Shown: positions 30,133 to 40,142, counted from the stretch's first letter. The stretch is DNA of 43,363 nucleotides from Parapedobacter defluvii (GCF_014642075.1 NZ_BMIK01000029.1:1-43363), one strand, 5' to 3'. Notes: generated by a model from the sequence alone, not told the origin. Program-made: numbers and translations.

Positions 30133-30708
30133 ATGAACCGCTATTCAACATGTACGGATGCCGAACTGACCGACTTACTCCGGAAGGGAGACGGTGCTGC
30201 ATTTGCGGAAATCTACCAGCGATATAGCCCTGTTTTATATCGACATGCCTATAACAAGCTGCGGGATAAGGAGGAAGTGCGTGATCTAATCCAGGAACTT
30301 TTTATCAACCTGTGGGATAGACGACAGGATATTGTGCTTGCATCGAGCCTCTCTTCTTACCTTTATGGTGCGGTCAGAAATCGGGTGATCAACGTTTTTG
30401 CCCACCAGAAGGTAGAAGAACGGTACTTGGCTTCTCTTGTTGATTTTGTGGAGGCCGACCAGGTCACTGCGGATCAATGGGTGCGCGAGCGTGAATTGCG
30501 TGCACAGATTGAACGGGCCGTGGCTTCCCTGCCGCGGAAAATGAGGGAGGTGTTCGAGCTGAGCCGCATCGAACACCTGAATCATAAAGAAATAGCTGAG
30601 CGACTGGATATTTCGGATCAAACGGTCAATAAGCAGGTAAAAAATGCCCTGCGTATCCTCCGATCCAAACTGGGAGCTTTCCTGTTCAGCTTTTGGGGAA
30701 TCTTTTGA
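30133..30708 (+). CDS. ECF RNA polymerase sigma factor (probably for locus 2)
   Basis: A 191-residue sigma-70 family protein. Region 2: 'YRHAYNKLRDKEEVRDLIQELFINLWDRRQDI' with 'YLYGAVRNRVINVF'. Region 4: 'LPRKMREVFELSRIEHLNHKEIAERLDISDQTVNKQVKNALRILRSKL'. It is the Bacteroidota type that pairs with FecR and SusC. Unusually, it is not next to its FecR: it lies at the other end of locus 2, in convergent orientation, four bases from the last gene's stop and about 8.3 kb from the FecR gene at 38997-40142. FecR of locus 2 has no sigma gene next to it, so this is the best candidate partner; the pairing is inference. Confidence 0.88.
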   Translation: MNRYSTCTDAELTDLLRKGDGAAFAEIYQRYSPVLYRHAYNKLRDKEEVRDLIQELFINLWDRRQDIVLASSLSSYLYGAVRNRVINVFAHQKVEERYLASLVDFVEADQVTADQWVRERELRAQIERAVASLPRKMREVFELSRIEHLNHKEIAERLDISDQTVNKQVKNALRILRSKLGAFLFSFWGIF

Positions 30709-30712
30709 TAAG

Positions 30713-32380
30713 CTAGCCGAGTTTGGCGGCTAAGCTGGCTTTGTGCTTGAGGTATTCCTGTACATCCCGGGTATAGGCGCTCATGGATTGTGCCACCTGT
30801 GCGGCAAGTTCCAAGGTTGCGTTTTTACCCAATTTGGCCTCTACGAGTTTGTAATATTCATATTCCTCCAAACCTTTCCGGATATTTTCCATCCGGATGC
30901 TGCTTAGCGGACCATCGGTGCCTGGATAGATCAGCAACCCATCGCCGTGTAGCCATTTATATTCTTCGGTCGGGGTAGTTATGGACATATCAAGTTTTAG
31001 GGGAGTGTTCCTGCTGATGGGTCTAGGCGTTTCCCATTGGCCCTTGTTGTATTGATTGACTCCCCAGTATAGGAAACCGTCAAACCGCTCGTGATAGGCC
31101 ATGGCACTGAGTAGTACCCGGGTCTCGATGAGCGCATTTTCAATACGCCAATTGGGCATGGGATGATAGGGCTGCAGCGAAATATACCCCCATACTTTTT
31201 TGCCGGCCGCACGTAATTGATCGGCAAAAGGATTGTTATAGATGCCATCGGTTATGTGTAATACCAGAATGTCGACGTGTACCGCTTCGAGCTGTGCCAG
31301 TGATTGGATGTGCATTGATGTCGTCGCGATTGGAATATCGGGATACCGACTTTTGATGTGCGCATGCACGGCTTTCATCGTGTCAAAATGCTCAGGTTCG
31401 TTTTCGTCAAATCCATAGAACACGCCCTTGCCGCCCGCTGCGGCACCGGATGCGATGATGGCATCGATGTATCTGCGGTTTTCTTCAAACCGTTGGATGA
31501 GCACCTCAGCCGGGGCGTTGCGGTCTTCCCACGTGACAGTAATGGGATAAATGACAAATCCATTGGTTTGCCCATTGTAGTGTACATATTCTTCGGGAGT
31601 AATCCGGTAGGCACCATCCGGCCCTTGTAGGTCAATGTAAAGATCGGTAGGCATGATACGCCGCTCGGCCAGAAAGTCCAACCAATTTTTGCGTATTGCC
31701 GTGGGCAGCCCCGGGTAAACTTTTGCCAGGTACTCCAAAGCAAGAGAAAACAACGAGGGAAGCGAGGGAACGGCTGGGATGGAGAATCCGTAGACGGTAG
31801 CTTCAATATGGATGGTCTCTGTATGGGGGCCGATTTCCAGCTCCACGGTACCTTGGTAGGTACCCGCCGGCGTGCCGGCAGGTGCATGTACCGTGACCCA
31901 AATGCTGTTTGACCAGTTTTCAATTAGATGGGCGTGGTCACGCGTTAGCAACGGATCGGGATACCATCCCGATAATTTGCCGGAGACATCAGCAGGGACC
32001 GGGTGTCCGGCGAAAGTGCTGATATATACGTAACCGACTTGATGCCATGTGTGGCCACTGATGCGATTGCTGCCACTTACCAGGTCATTCACAGTGACAC
32101 TTACCCGCTCAACGGTGGTTTCTGGCCGGATTACGATCTGGAAGCATTCAGTTTCGTTGCCTGCAATGCCGAACGTGACCGTATCACTTTCCGGCAGGAT
32201 GTCTTCAGGCATGATCTTTACAGCACCCGATGCGGTTGATATCCGGTAATTTTTGGGTTGGGTACCGGTGTCGGCCGGTTTGGTCTGGGTGCGCTTTGAA
32301 CAGCTGATGCTATCGGCCCCAAGCACGGCGGTACTGCAACCGAGGAAAGTAGACGCTTTGATAAATTCCCACCTATTCAT
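30713..32380 (-). CDS. GH123-like (DUF4091) glycoside hydrolase
   Basis: A 555-residue enzyme with an N-terminal export segment and a likely lipobox near 'SISCSKR'. The N-terminal half is a beta-sandwich; the catalytic TIM-barrel half carries 'FYGFDENEPEHFD' with Asp325-Glu326, the paired acid residues of GH123/DUF4091 enzymes, and 'WGYISLQPYHPMPNWRIE' and 'FLYWGVNQYN'. GH123 enzymes release N-acetylgalactosamine through a substrate-assisted mechanism. It is the last gene of locus 2 and overlaps the NHL lipoprotein gene by eight bases. This suggests that the locus targets GalNAc-containing glycans or glycolipids; other DUF4091 specificities cannot be excluded. Confidence 0.8.
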   Translation of the reverse strand: MNRWEFIKASTFLGCSTAVLGADSISCSKRTQTKPADTGTQPKNYRISTASGAVKIMPEDILPESDTVTFGIAGNETECFQIVIRPETTVERVSVTVNDLVSGSNRISGHTWHQVGYVYISTFAGHPVPADVSGKLSGWYPDPLLTRDHAHLIENWSNSIWVTVHAPAGTPAGTYQGTVELEIGPHTETIHIEATVYGFSIPAVPSLPSLFSLALEYLAKVYPGLPTAIRKNWLDFLAERRIMPTDLYIDLQGPDGAYRITPEEYVHYNGQTNGFVIYPITVTWEDRNAPAEVLIQRFEENRRYIDAIIASGAAAGGKGVFYGFDENEPEHFDTMKAVHAHIKSRYPDIPIATTSMHIQSLAQLEAVHVDILVLHITDGIYNNPFADQLRAAGKKVWGYISLQPYHPMPNWRIENALIETRVLLSAMAYHERFDGFLYWGVNQYNKGQWETPRPISRNTPLKLDMSITTPTEEYKWLHGDGLLIYPGTDGPLSSIRMENIRKGLEEYEYYKLVEAKLGKNATLELAAQVAQSMSAYTRDVQEYLKHKASLAAKLG

Positions 32381-33707
32381 AGACTTCCTCCCTCACGATT
32401 TTACGGATGCTGTGGTTGTTGGCATCTACGATATAGACGCTACCGTCAGGACCAACGGCCACACCGGTTGGGTTATTAAATCTGGCCTCCTCCAACGATC
32501 CGTCTACGTAACCCCGTTCGGGGGCTCCGGCAAAGGTGCTGACTTCCCAGCCGCGCGGATTAATCTGACGGATGCACTGATTGGTATTATTGCCCCCATC
32601 GTCGTACCACGGGCCGCCGTAGGGACCGGCATCTCCGGCTACAAACAACATGCCTGTGACGGGACTGATGGCTATACCCCAAGGTCTATCAAATTTTGCG
32701 GATGCTCCCGGTCCATCTTCCCAGCCGGTCTGACCGGGCATACCGGCGATGATTGTCGAAACGCCGGGACCGTCTACAACAGATTTCAGATCAAGACGGT
32801 GGATAACCGATTTTCCGGTCTCTACTACGAAGAGAATACCTTCCTCGTTGATGGCTAAGCCGCTTACCCAGCCCAATCCCTGAAGTACTGTGGTGAGATT
32901 GCCGCTGTCTTCTACACGGTAAATAGCTCCATTCGTCAGCGACGATACAAGGACTTGGTTATTACGGGGATCGATGGCGATGCCTACAATGTCTCCAACC
33001 CCTGTAACGGTGGAAACCGTACCTTCAGGTGTAATTTTTCGGAGTTTGGCATTCCATGTATCGGCGACAAATACGTTATTGTCTTGGTCTACGGCTACGT
33101 CAAAAGGTGTGTCGAACTGGGCTTGATCTGCACCGCCATCGGCATAACCTGCCACCCCTGTTCCGGCAAAGGTTGATACCTCGCCTTGAGGGGTAATCTT
33201 ACGGATGCAGTGGTTGCCGGCATCCGCCACGTAAACATTGCCCTCAGCATCTACGGCTAAGCCCGGTGCCCGGTCAAAGCGAAACTGCGCTGCACTGCCC
33301 GTACCGTCAGCATAACCCGCTTGCCCACTGCCGGCCAGGGTGGTAACCCGCCATTGGAATACGGGGGGAAATTTGAATGGCACTGTGCTGCTTCCTTTCT
33401 GATTGCCGATCTGCACTTCGACCAACCCGGTTCCTGCCCCTTCGGGTACAGTAAGTAAGATCCGCTCGTGATTGATGCCGGTGACGGTGGCCCGTGCACC
33501 GTTTACCGTAACTACCACACCGGTGGTGTCACCGGAAAAATTACGACCGAAAATCATCATCTCCGTACCTCCTTGCCCTTCTTCAGGGATAAAGCGGTCA
33601 ATGACAATGGGAGTGCCGGGGTTGTGTCTGGGCAAATCGTTCTGCTTGCAGCCGGTTATCCCAAGAAGGATGACGAGCCATATATATAGTTTGTTTATCG
33701 TATGCAT
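32373..33707 (-). CDS. IPT/TIG and NHL-repeat lipoprotein
   Basis: A 444-residue surface lipoprotein. The frame is open to 33869 but the signal peptide starts at the Met at 33707 (MHTINKLYIWLVILLGITGC, lipobox ITGC). First comes an IPT/TIG immunoglobulin-like domain ('IDRFIPEEGQGGTEMMIFGRNFSGD'), then NHL beta-propeller repeats with the recurrent 'G.A.D..GNVYVADAGNHCIRKITPQGEVSTFAGTG' pattern. Such proteins are common accessory members of SusC/SusD loci and are thought to bind glycan at the cell surface. It follows SusD after 25 bases and overlaps the GH123-like gene. Confidence 0.9.
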   Translation of the reverse strand: MHTINKLYIWLVILLGITGCKQNDLPRHNPGTPIVIDRFIPEEGQGGTEMMIFGRNFSGDTTGVVVTVNGARATVTGINHERILLTVPEGAGTGLVEVQIGNQKGSSTVPFKFPPVFQWRVTTLAGSGQAGYADGTGSAAQFRFDRAPGLAVDAEGNVYVADAGNHCIRKITPQGEVSTFAGTGVAGYADGGADQAQFDTPFDVAVDQDNNVFVADTWNAKLRKITPEGTVSTVTGVGDIVGIAIDPRNNQVLVSSLTNGAIYRVEDSGNLTTVLQGLGWVSGLAINEEGILFVVETGKSVIHRLDLKSVVDGPGVSTIIAGMPGQTGWEDGPGASAKFDRPWGIAISPVTGMLFVAGDAGPYGGPWYDDGGNNTNQCIRQINPRGWEVSTFAGAPERGYVDGSLEEARFNNPTGVAVGPDGSVYIVDANNHSIRKIVREEVYE

Positions 33708-33732
33708 TTTGTATTCCTTTTGAGGTAAATGA

Positions 33733-35382
33733 TTAATTGTAACCTGGATTTTGCACCAGCTTGCTATTCCTGTTGATCTCAGATTGAGGGATTGGAAAAA
33801 GATCGTACATGTTCTTGTAATACCTGTTTTCCAGCGGGAACCGTTCGTAATTCCATTCGCTTCCCGCACGTGTTATTCTCATACCCTGAACGGATTTCAA
33901 TACCTGCTCACCGATGCGCCACCGTCTGATGTCCCAGAATCGGTGTGATTCGAAGGCAAGCTCCACGCGACGCTCATTGTGGATGCGTGCGCGCATATCT
34001 GCCTTGTTCAGCCCTGCGGGTAGAGGAGGCATATTTACGCCAGTGCGGGCACGCACTTGATTGATAGCGTCATAAACCGATGGGTCAGGACTTTCCAAAC
34101 TCTCGTTTTTGGCTTCGGCGTAGTTGAGCAGAATCTCGGCGTACCGGATGTATACAAAAAAATGACTGCCCGGCCGCCATATCGGTGTGAGACTGCCGTT
34201 CTCATCAAGGGTTTTGGCCAGGTAGTAACCGGTGCGGGTATAATTATCTCCACTGCCGTTCAATCCATCGAGCCCTCCTTCGAATGTTTCAATTGGAAAG
34301 CCACGCCAGGGATGGAGGTTGTAGACGACGGTCATGGCCAGTCTTGGATCGCGGTTGGCATAAGGTTGTTGCGGATCATACAGATCTGATTCGTTGTACA
34401 GTTTGCCATCGGTCATTTCGAAGGCGTCTACGAGCTCCTGTGTAGGTTGCACAATGGAAAAACCACCCTGGCTGGGCATCAAATTGTTGCGCAATTGGTC
34501 TTCGTAGTTTGCCGTATGCTGGAAAATGATTTCAGGTGATTGCCGTGTGTGCAGAACATCCTTGAACGATCCATGCAGTTGGTATATACCCATGGTAATG
34601 ACATCCTGAGCCGCCTTGGCGGCACGTTCCCATTTTTGGCGGTCGTTATCGGGATTATGCAGTGGACTGGCTGCGTACAGCAGCATCCTGGATTTGAGTG
34701 CAAGTGCGGCTCCGGCCGTTGCCCTGCCCAGATCTTTTGAGCTGTACTCTTCGGGCAACAACGAAGCGGCCCGGTCACAGTCTTCGACAATGAAGCCGAT
34801 GATCTCATCGGCAGTGGCTCTGGGGATATTCAGATCCTCATCTACCTGCAATACTTTGCTGATCAAAGGCACGCCTCCGTACCGTTTGAACAGTTCGGCA
34901 TAAAACCAAGCCCTCAGGAAAAATGCTTCTCCTTTCATACGGCTTTTGCCGGCCACTTCTTCGGTATTGGAGGAGGAAACCGGGAGGCCATCTATCTTTT
35001 CGAGAAACATATTTACACGGCGGATGGCCGCGTAGAGGTCTGCCCATTGGTCAATGGGGTTATTGGCAGGTGTGAGGTTACCATCATAAACAAATTTCGG
35101 GCTTGGCCAGTACCGGTAATGACAATAACCGTTGTCCGTAGCGCCATCGTAGGAAAAAGACCAAAGGTTTCCACCGACCCAATCAATGGTGAGGCCGGTT
35201 CCATATACTTGTGCCAGGAAACGCTCGGTTTGCCTATAGTTGCTAAAGACTTCTTCTTCGGTCATGCCGCCTGACTCTGCTTTGTCTAGATAAGCATCGA
35301 ACTTACTGCAACTTACCAGCAGAATCAGTACCGTTGTTCCTGCATAGTGAAACAACCTATTTTTTAGTGAATTTTTCATCAT
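33733..35382 (-). CDS. SusD/RagB-like nutrient-binding lipoprotein (locus 2)
   Basis: A 549-residue classical SusD: signal and lipobox 'LILLVSC' (Cys25), N-terminal 'SGGMTEEEVFSNYRQTERFLAQVYG', TPR helices in the middle ('KGEAFFLRAWFYAELFKRYGGVPLI', 'RATAGAALALKSRMLLYAAS'), and the C-terminal signature 'RRVELAFESHRFWDIRRWR...LFPIPQSEINRN.KLVQNPGYN'. It sits on the outer face of the outer membrane and closes over its SusC partner. The gene follows SusC after 16 bases. Confidence 0.95.
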   Translation of the reverse strand: MMKNSLKNRLFHYAGTTVLILLVSCSKFDAYLDKAESGGMTEEEVFSNYRQTERFLAQVYGTGLTIDWVGGNLWSFSYDGATDNGYCHYRYWPSPKFVYDGNLTPANNPIDQWADLYAAIRRVNMFLEKIDGLPVSSSNTEEVAGKSRMKGEAFFLRAWFYAELFKRYGGVPLISKVLQVDEDLNIPRATADEIIGFIVEDCDRAASLLPEEYSSKDLGRATAGAALALKSRMLLYAASPLHNPDNDRQKWERAAKAAQDVITMGIYQLHGSFKDVLHTRQSPEIIFQHTANYEDQLRNNLMPSQGGFSIVQPTQELVDAFEMTDGKLYNESDLYDPQQPYANRDPRLAMTVVYNLHPWRGFPIETFEGGLDGLNGSGDNYTRTGYYLAKTLDENGSLTPIWRPGSHFFVYIRYAEILLNYAEAKNESLESPDPSVYDAINQVRARTGVNMPPLPAGLNKADMRARIHNERRVELAFESHRFWDIRRWRIGEQVLKSVQGMRITRAGSEWNYERFPLENRYYKNMYDLFPIPQSEINRNSKLVQNPGYN

Positions 35383-35398
35383 TCAAGTTTTTATCCCA

Positions 35399-38300
35399 TT
35401 AAAATGTCACCGATGCCCCGAAATTGTATACACGCTGTTGCGGATAATTATTGCCGCTTCCGCTCCGCGTTTCAGGGTCATATGAACCACCAATGCGGTC
35501 CCAAGTGATGAGATTCATCCCATTGGTATACAGGCGTACTGCAGACAGCCCTTTATTTTTTGTCAACTGGATGTTGCGGAACGTGTAGCCAACCTCTGCG
35601 TTCTTGAGCCTTATATAGCTGGCATCCTTGAGGAAAAAGGACGACGGGCGGTGGTTGTTATTGTTGAACCCGTAGTGCAATACGGGATAAGTAGCGGTAG
35701 CTGCTGTTTCAGATGTCCATCTTCCCAGGTGATGTTTCAAGACGTTGCGTCCTTCCACAAACTCGTAAGCAGCCTGGTCACTAAGCATCACGTTAAATCC
35801 GGAGGCTCCCTGAAAGAGACAACTGACATCCAGGTTTTTCCAATTGATGCCCAATGCGAGCCCATAAAACATCTCCGGCACGTCAGACTTGCCGATTGGG
35901 CCGGCATCATTGGGGTCAATGAACTGATCGCCGTTGAGGTCGATGTACCGGAGATCGCCGGGAATGATCTGGCCGAATTGCTGTGCAGACTGCTGGATTT
36001 CTTCCATGCTGTTGAAAAAGCCGTTGGCGGTAAGCCCGAAAAACTGGCCCAACGGGCGGCCTGTAAGCGATAGATAGGGATAGGGTTTCGGTTCCTCATC
36101 CATGAAAATGATTTTGTTGCGGGCAAAAGAGGCATTGCCCCTGATAAAATAGTTTACCTGACCGATACGCTTGCGATGATTAAGTTCGATTTCAAACCCT
36201 TTATTTTCTGTAGCGCCAAAGTTGACGGGGGCCAGGTTACCGCCGGGTATACCGATGATGGAGGGTACCGAGCCGCGGGTAATCAGGATGTCGTTTCTTT
36301 TTTCATGGAATAGATCAATGTTTAAGTCGATGAGATCGGTCCACAGCTTCATTTCGACACCGATGTTGGTTTTGTGTGCCACCTCCCAAGTGACCGAAGG
36401 ATTGGCAATAGCGCCTTCGCCAACACCGCTCATCCAGGTGAGTGGATCGCCAAAATTGTATCCAGACAGGTCGTTAAATTCGGAAATAAAAAGCCACCGG
36501 CGACCGTTAAGCTGGTCGTTACCAGTGAGTCCAAATGAGCCCCGGATTTTCAGCAATGAAAGGACCGGGTTATCGCGTAGAAACTCCTCGTCCGACACTA
36601 CCCACGCGGCGGAGATTGCAGGGAAAAACCCATAGCGGTTGCCCTTAGCAAAATTATCCGTGCCGTTGTACCCGGCGTTGAATTCGGCGAAGTACTTGCT
36701 CCGGTAGTCGTATGTAATCCGCGAAACCAATCCTTGCGATACGAATGGAATCTGTCCGCCAAGTACTTTTTGTGTACGGTTTGCCAAGAGCATGCCGGTG
36801 ATGTTATGATTTCCGAGGCTTCTGACATAATTCAAGGAGACATCCATCCAGATATCCCGATTCTGACCAAAAGAAGAGGAAGGCGCAGATAATGGCAGAT
36901 CCTCCCCTGTATAGGTATAGTTAGCCGGATCTGCATAATCTCCGGTACCGCTGTAGTACGCGGCACGTTCGCTCCGGGTGCGGGTGAAGCGGTTTCGGAA
37001 ATATCCATCAAACGAGTAGTTCCCTTTAATGGAGAGCCCTTCGGTGATAAAATTCAATTTACGGGTCACCGACAGCATGCCGGAGAGCGACGAGTTGAAG
37101 TTCTCACTGTATCCCTGGGTGTTTAACCAGTAAAAGGGATTAAGCAATGCGGGGGTCTGGGCGTAGTAACCTGTTGGATATCGTATTGGAAATGCGTTGG
37201 GAGTGACTTTCTGGAGCATATCAAATAGCTCCGCGGCGGTTGACCGCGGATAACGGCTGTTTTCGATGGCGCCAAAAAGATTGAGTGACATGGTAAAGTC
37301 ATCGTCAAAATCCACGTCGACATTCGACCGGAAATTATACCGCTTAAACGACACGTTCGGGTCATATTTGGGTTGTTTTTCCGCCCGGTAGATTCCGTCC
37401 TGATCCGTATAGCCAATATTAACGAAATAGCGTGTCCTGGGGCTTCCTCCGCTAATGTTGAAGTTTGATTGGGTAAGCAGGGAAGGCTTCAATGCCTCTT
37501 CCATCCAGTTTACATCCGGGTATTTCAGTGGGTTGATCCCGGTCCGGTAAGCCTCCAGGGCGATTTCAGAATAGGGGAGCAGCGTGCCCTGCGGATTGTC
37601 ATTCCGGTAGGCTTCGTTTGATAGCAATGCGTAGTCGTAAGATCCCAATATCTGCGGTAACCGGGTAGGCGTCTGGATGGCTGTCTGCGTGGTTACCTGT
37701 ATGGCGGCGGGACCTTCTTTCCCTCGCCTAGTAGTAATGATGATCACACCATTGGCCCCCTTTACGCCATAGAGTGCCGTAGCGGAAGCGTCCTTTAGGA
37801 TCGTGATGTTTTCGATTTCATTGACATCCAATAAATTGATGGAGGCATAATCTTTCTGAACTCCATCAATGGTGACTAGGGGAGATGTGTTGTTGAAAGT
37901 AGATCTGCCGCGTATTAATAAATCCGAATTGTCATATCCCGGTTCGCCACTCCGCTGCAAGGTAATCAGCCCCGGAAGGCGCCCGGCCAAAGCATTGGTA
38001 ACGTTGGCTACAGGGCTTTGACGCAGTTCTTTGGTTGATACGGATGCGATGGATCCGGTTTGGGCAATTTTCTTCTGAGATTGCCCAAAGCCCAATACGA
38101 CGACTTCCTCCAGTTCACTTAAATCCTGTTCCATTGTGACATCGACTGCTTCCAAACGGATGAGGTTGACTTCCATTTCCGTAAATCCGACCAAGGAAAA
38201 CCGGAGTGTTTCACTGGACGATGCCTGAATGGTATAGTAGCCATTTTCGTCGGTAGCGGTACTTCGGGATGTACCGATTACGGTAACAGTGACCCCCTGT

Positions 38301-38749
38301 AACGGTGACCCGTCTATATCCGTGACCCGCCCGCTAGCCGACTGCTGATGGGGAGGACGCCGCATGACGTTTTCCCCGGGGGCGTGTTGTTCACTGTTTT
38401 TGACGATGATCGTGTTATCCTGTATCAGCCATTCGAAGGGTTGGTTTTTGGTAATTGCGTTCATGGCTTCTTCAAGGCTTGCCTTGGATAGGTTTACACT
38501 GATTCTCGTCTCAGCTTGTTCCTTGCCGCGCAGAATAAAAGGGAATCCGCTTTGTGTCTGGATATCTTCCATTACCTCTGCCAAAGGCCGATTGGTGGCC
38601 TTCAGCGATATCTGCTGCGAATAACTTTCTGCAGTGGCATTCAAAACGAAGAGTAAAGTCAATACGATGGTTAATTTCATCATCAGCAGTAGCCTAAAAA
38701 TCAATGGTGGGTATAAACTACCTACCTTGGTTGGTACACATTGGTTCAT
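35399..38749 (-). CDS. SusC/RagA TonB-dependent outer-membrane transporter with STN domain (locus 2)
   Basis: An 1116-residue outer-membrane receptor. After the signal segment (20-43) comes the STN domain ('ISLKATNRPLAEVMEDIQTQSGFPFILRGKEQAETRISVNLSKASLEEAMNAIT'), a carboxypeptidase-like sandwich ('ASGRVTDIDGSPLQGVTVTVIG'), the plug ('LKDASATALYGVKGANGVIIITTRRG') and the long barrel ending 'RVYNFGASVTF'. The STN domain marks it as a signal-transducing transporter that acts on FecR. The start at 38749 matches the usual leader with conserved early residues; the Met at codons 23/24 is an alternative. Substrate is unknown, but the neighbouring GH123-like enzyme suggests an amino-sugar glycan. Confidence 0.95.
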   Translation of the reverse strand: MNQCVPTKVGSLYPPLIFRLLLMMKLTIVLTLLFVLNATAESYSQQISLKATNRPLAEVMEDIQTQSGFPFILRGKEQAETRISVNLSKASLEEAMNAITKNQPFEWLIQDNTIIVKNSEQHAPGENVMRRPPHQQSASGRVTDIDGSPLQGVTVTVIGTSRSTATDENGYYTIQASSSETLRFSLVGFTEMEVNLIRLEAVDVTMEQDLSELEEVVVLGFGQSQKKIAQTGSIASVSTKELRQSPVANVTNALAGRLPGLITLQRSGEPGYDNSDLLIRGRSTFNNTSPLVTIDGVQKDYASINLLDVNEIENITILKDASATALYGVKGANGVIIITTRRGKEGPAAIQVTTQTAIQTPTRLPQILGSYDYALLSNEAYRNDNPQGTLLPYSEIALEAYRTGINPLKYPDVNWMEEALKPSLLTQSNFNISGGSPRTRYFVNIGYTDQDGIYRAEKQPKYDPNVSFKRYNFRSNVDVDFDDDFTMSLNLFGAIENSRYPRSTAAELFDMLQKVTPNAFPIRYPTGYYAQTPALLNPFYWLNTQGYSENFNSSLSGMLSVTRKLNFITEGLSIKGNYSFDGYFRNRFTRTRSERAAYYSGTGDYADPANYTYTGEDLPLSAPSSSFGQNRDIWMDVSLNYVRSLGNHNITGMLLANRTQKVLGGQIPFVSQGLVSRITYDYRSKYFAEFNAGYNGTDNFAKGNRYGFFPAISAAWVVSDEEFLRDNPVLSLLKIRGSFGLTGNDQLNGRRWLFISEFNDLSGYNFGDPLTWMSGVGEGAIANPSVTWEVAHKTNIGVEMKLWTDLIDLNIDLFHEKRNDILITRGSVPSIIGIPGGNLAPVNFGATENKGFEIELNHRKRIGQVNYFIRGNASFARNKIIFMDEEPKPYPYLSLTGRPLGQFFGLTANGFFNSMEEIQQSAQQFGQIIPGDLRYIDLNGDQFIDPNDAGPIGKSDVPEMFYGLALGINWKNLDVSCLFQGASGFNVMLSDQAAYEFVEGRNVLKHHLGRWTSETAATATYPVLHYGFNNNNHRPSSFFLKDASYIRLKNAEVGYTFRNIQLTKNKGLSAVRLYTNGMNLITWDRIGGSYDPETRSGSGNNYPQQRVYNFGASVTF

Positions 38750-38996
38750 GTATTGTATTGCTTTCCAGCAACTACATAGAAAATCTCCAGGAAATATTTC
38801 CTATGTTTGTACTGTTTGGGTTAGTCTAATTACTTTAATCCGGTGCCATTAAAGGCATTGTATTCAGGCGACTCAAATACATGGGGTAGTGGCGCAAACG
38901 CTACCCTTTTTTGTATCCGATCGCTTCCTCGTTAGCTTTTTCTTTTTTTCATGTCTTTTTTCATTAAGTGGTTAATTGGATTGCCGTTACGGCGGG

Positions 38997-40142
38997 CTAT
39001 GGGTATACCGTTACTTTTTGGGTGTCTCCCGTCTTGGTTATTTTAAAATTCAGACCGCTGCCTTTCAGGATCCGGAGTACGGCAGACAGGTTGTTGTCGC
39101 GGCTTATCTGACCATAATAATGGGTATCGGGAATATCCCCGATATACTCGACGTCCATGTCATACCAACGGCTTAATTGGCTCATCACCGATCGTAATTC
39201 CGTTTCTCTGAATTTAAAGAGGCCGTTCTTCCATGCAGTATACAGCTCCACATCAACGGCTTTAACATCGATTCTATTCCCCTTGATAACGGCCTGTTCA
39301 CCAGGATTGAGGGTAACGGCGGACGTTCTGTCGCGGCTGTCTTCTTTATTTACTTGCACAGCTCCCTCTACCAGGGTGATTCGCATATCCTGCTCTTCGG
39401 CATAGGATGATACATTAAATGAGGTGCCCAAGACCTGGATGGTATGGCCGTTTACCCGCACAGTAAACGGGCGTGAAGCATCCCGTACGATTTCGAAAAA
39501 GGCTTCTCCTTCGATGGCTACCTCTCTTTTATCCGTGGTAAACCGGGAGGGGTATCGGAGTACCGAAGAAGCATTTAACCAAACTTTGCTGCCGTCGGTC
39601 AGTGTGATTTGATACTGCCCGCCTTTGGGGGTACTAATGGTATTGGACGGGAATACGGCATTTTGTCCGGTTGTTTCATAACCGGCAATGAGTGATCCGT
39701 CTGTATAGGTTATGGCGTCTGGTGCCACGACCACCCCCTGCTGTGCATCGCTGAGCTCCAAAGTCTTTCCATCTGCTAAGGTCAAGGTTGCCCGGTTGCC
39801 TCCGGGCAGGATATCCACGGGCGTATCAGCCAATTGGTGTTGTTGTCTGTGGTCGCTCGTGAAAAATAAATACAGCACTATTCCTATAAATAGCACGGCG
39901 GCGGTGGTTGCAACCCATTTGTACAAGACGCCGACTCCACTTGAGCTACGTTTTGGGCGCACATGTTTGCCAATATGCGACCATATGAGGTCGAGTTCGC
40001 CTTCCAACTCGTCGTTATCTATTTCAGAAGTACTGTCGCTATTGTACTTTAAATACCAGCTCTCAACGATTGCCCGTTCTTTAGGAGTACAGGTTCCGTT
40101 CTGATATTTTTTAAGCAATTGCCTGATTGCTGTTTTATGCAT
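38997..40142 (-). CDS. FecR-family anti-sigma factor (locus 2)
   Basis: A 381-residue inner-membrane anti-sigma protein. N-terminal sigma-binding part ('LLKKYQNGTCTPKERAIVESWYLKYN'), one membrane segment near 70-88 ('YKWVATTAAVLFIGIVLYL'), FecR domain ('FPSNTISTPKGGQYQITLTDGSKVWLNASSVLRYPS', 'EIAVEGEAFFEI'-like with 'GEAFFEIVRD'), and DUF4974 ('FKFRETELRSVMSQLSRWYDMDVEY'). It is transcribed toward SusC across a 250-base gap and lacks a sigma gene beside it; the gene upstream is the divergent dGTPase. The likely partner sigma is encoded at 30133. Confidence 0.92.
   Translation of the reverse strand: MHKTAIRQLLKKYQNGTCTPKERAIVESWYLKYNSDSTSEIDNDELEGELDLIWSHIGKHVRPKRSSSGVGVLYKWVATTAAVLFIGIVLYLFFTSDHRQQHQLADTPVDILPGGNRATLTLADGKTLELSDAQQGVVVAPDAITYTDGSLIAGYETTGQNAVFPSNTISTPKGGQYQITLTDGSKVWLNASSVLRYPSRFTTDKREVAIEGEAFFEIVRDASRPFTVRVNGHTIQVLGTSFNVSSYAEEQDMRITLVEGAVQVNKEDSRDRTSAVTLNPGEQAVIKGNRIDVKAVDVELYTAWKNGLFKFRETELRSVMSQLSRWYDMDVEYIGDIPDTHYYGQISRDNNLSAVLRILKGSGLNFKITKTGDTQKVTVYP

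Noticed and set aside
31375-31923. 182-codon minus-strand open frame
   Set aside because: It is a shadow in another frame of the GH123-like gene.
32253-32858. 201-codon plus-strand open frame
   Set aside because: It is antisense across the GH123-like and NHL genes and shows no family pattern.
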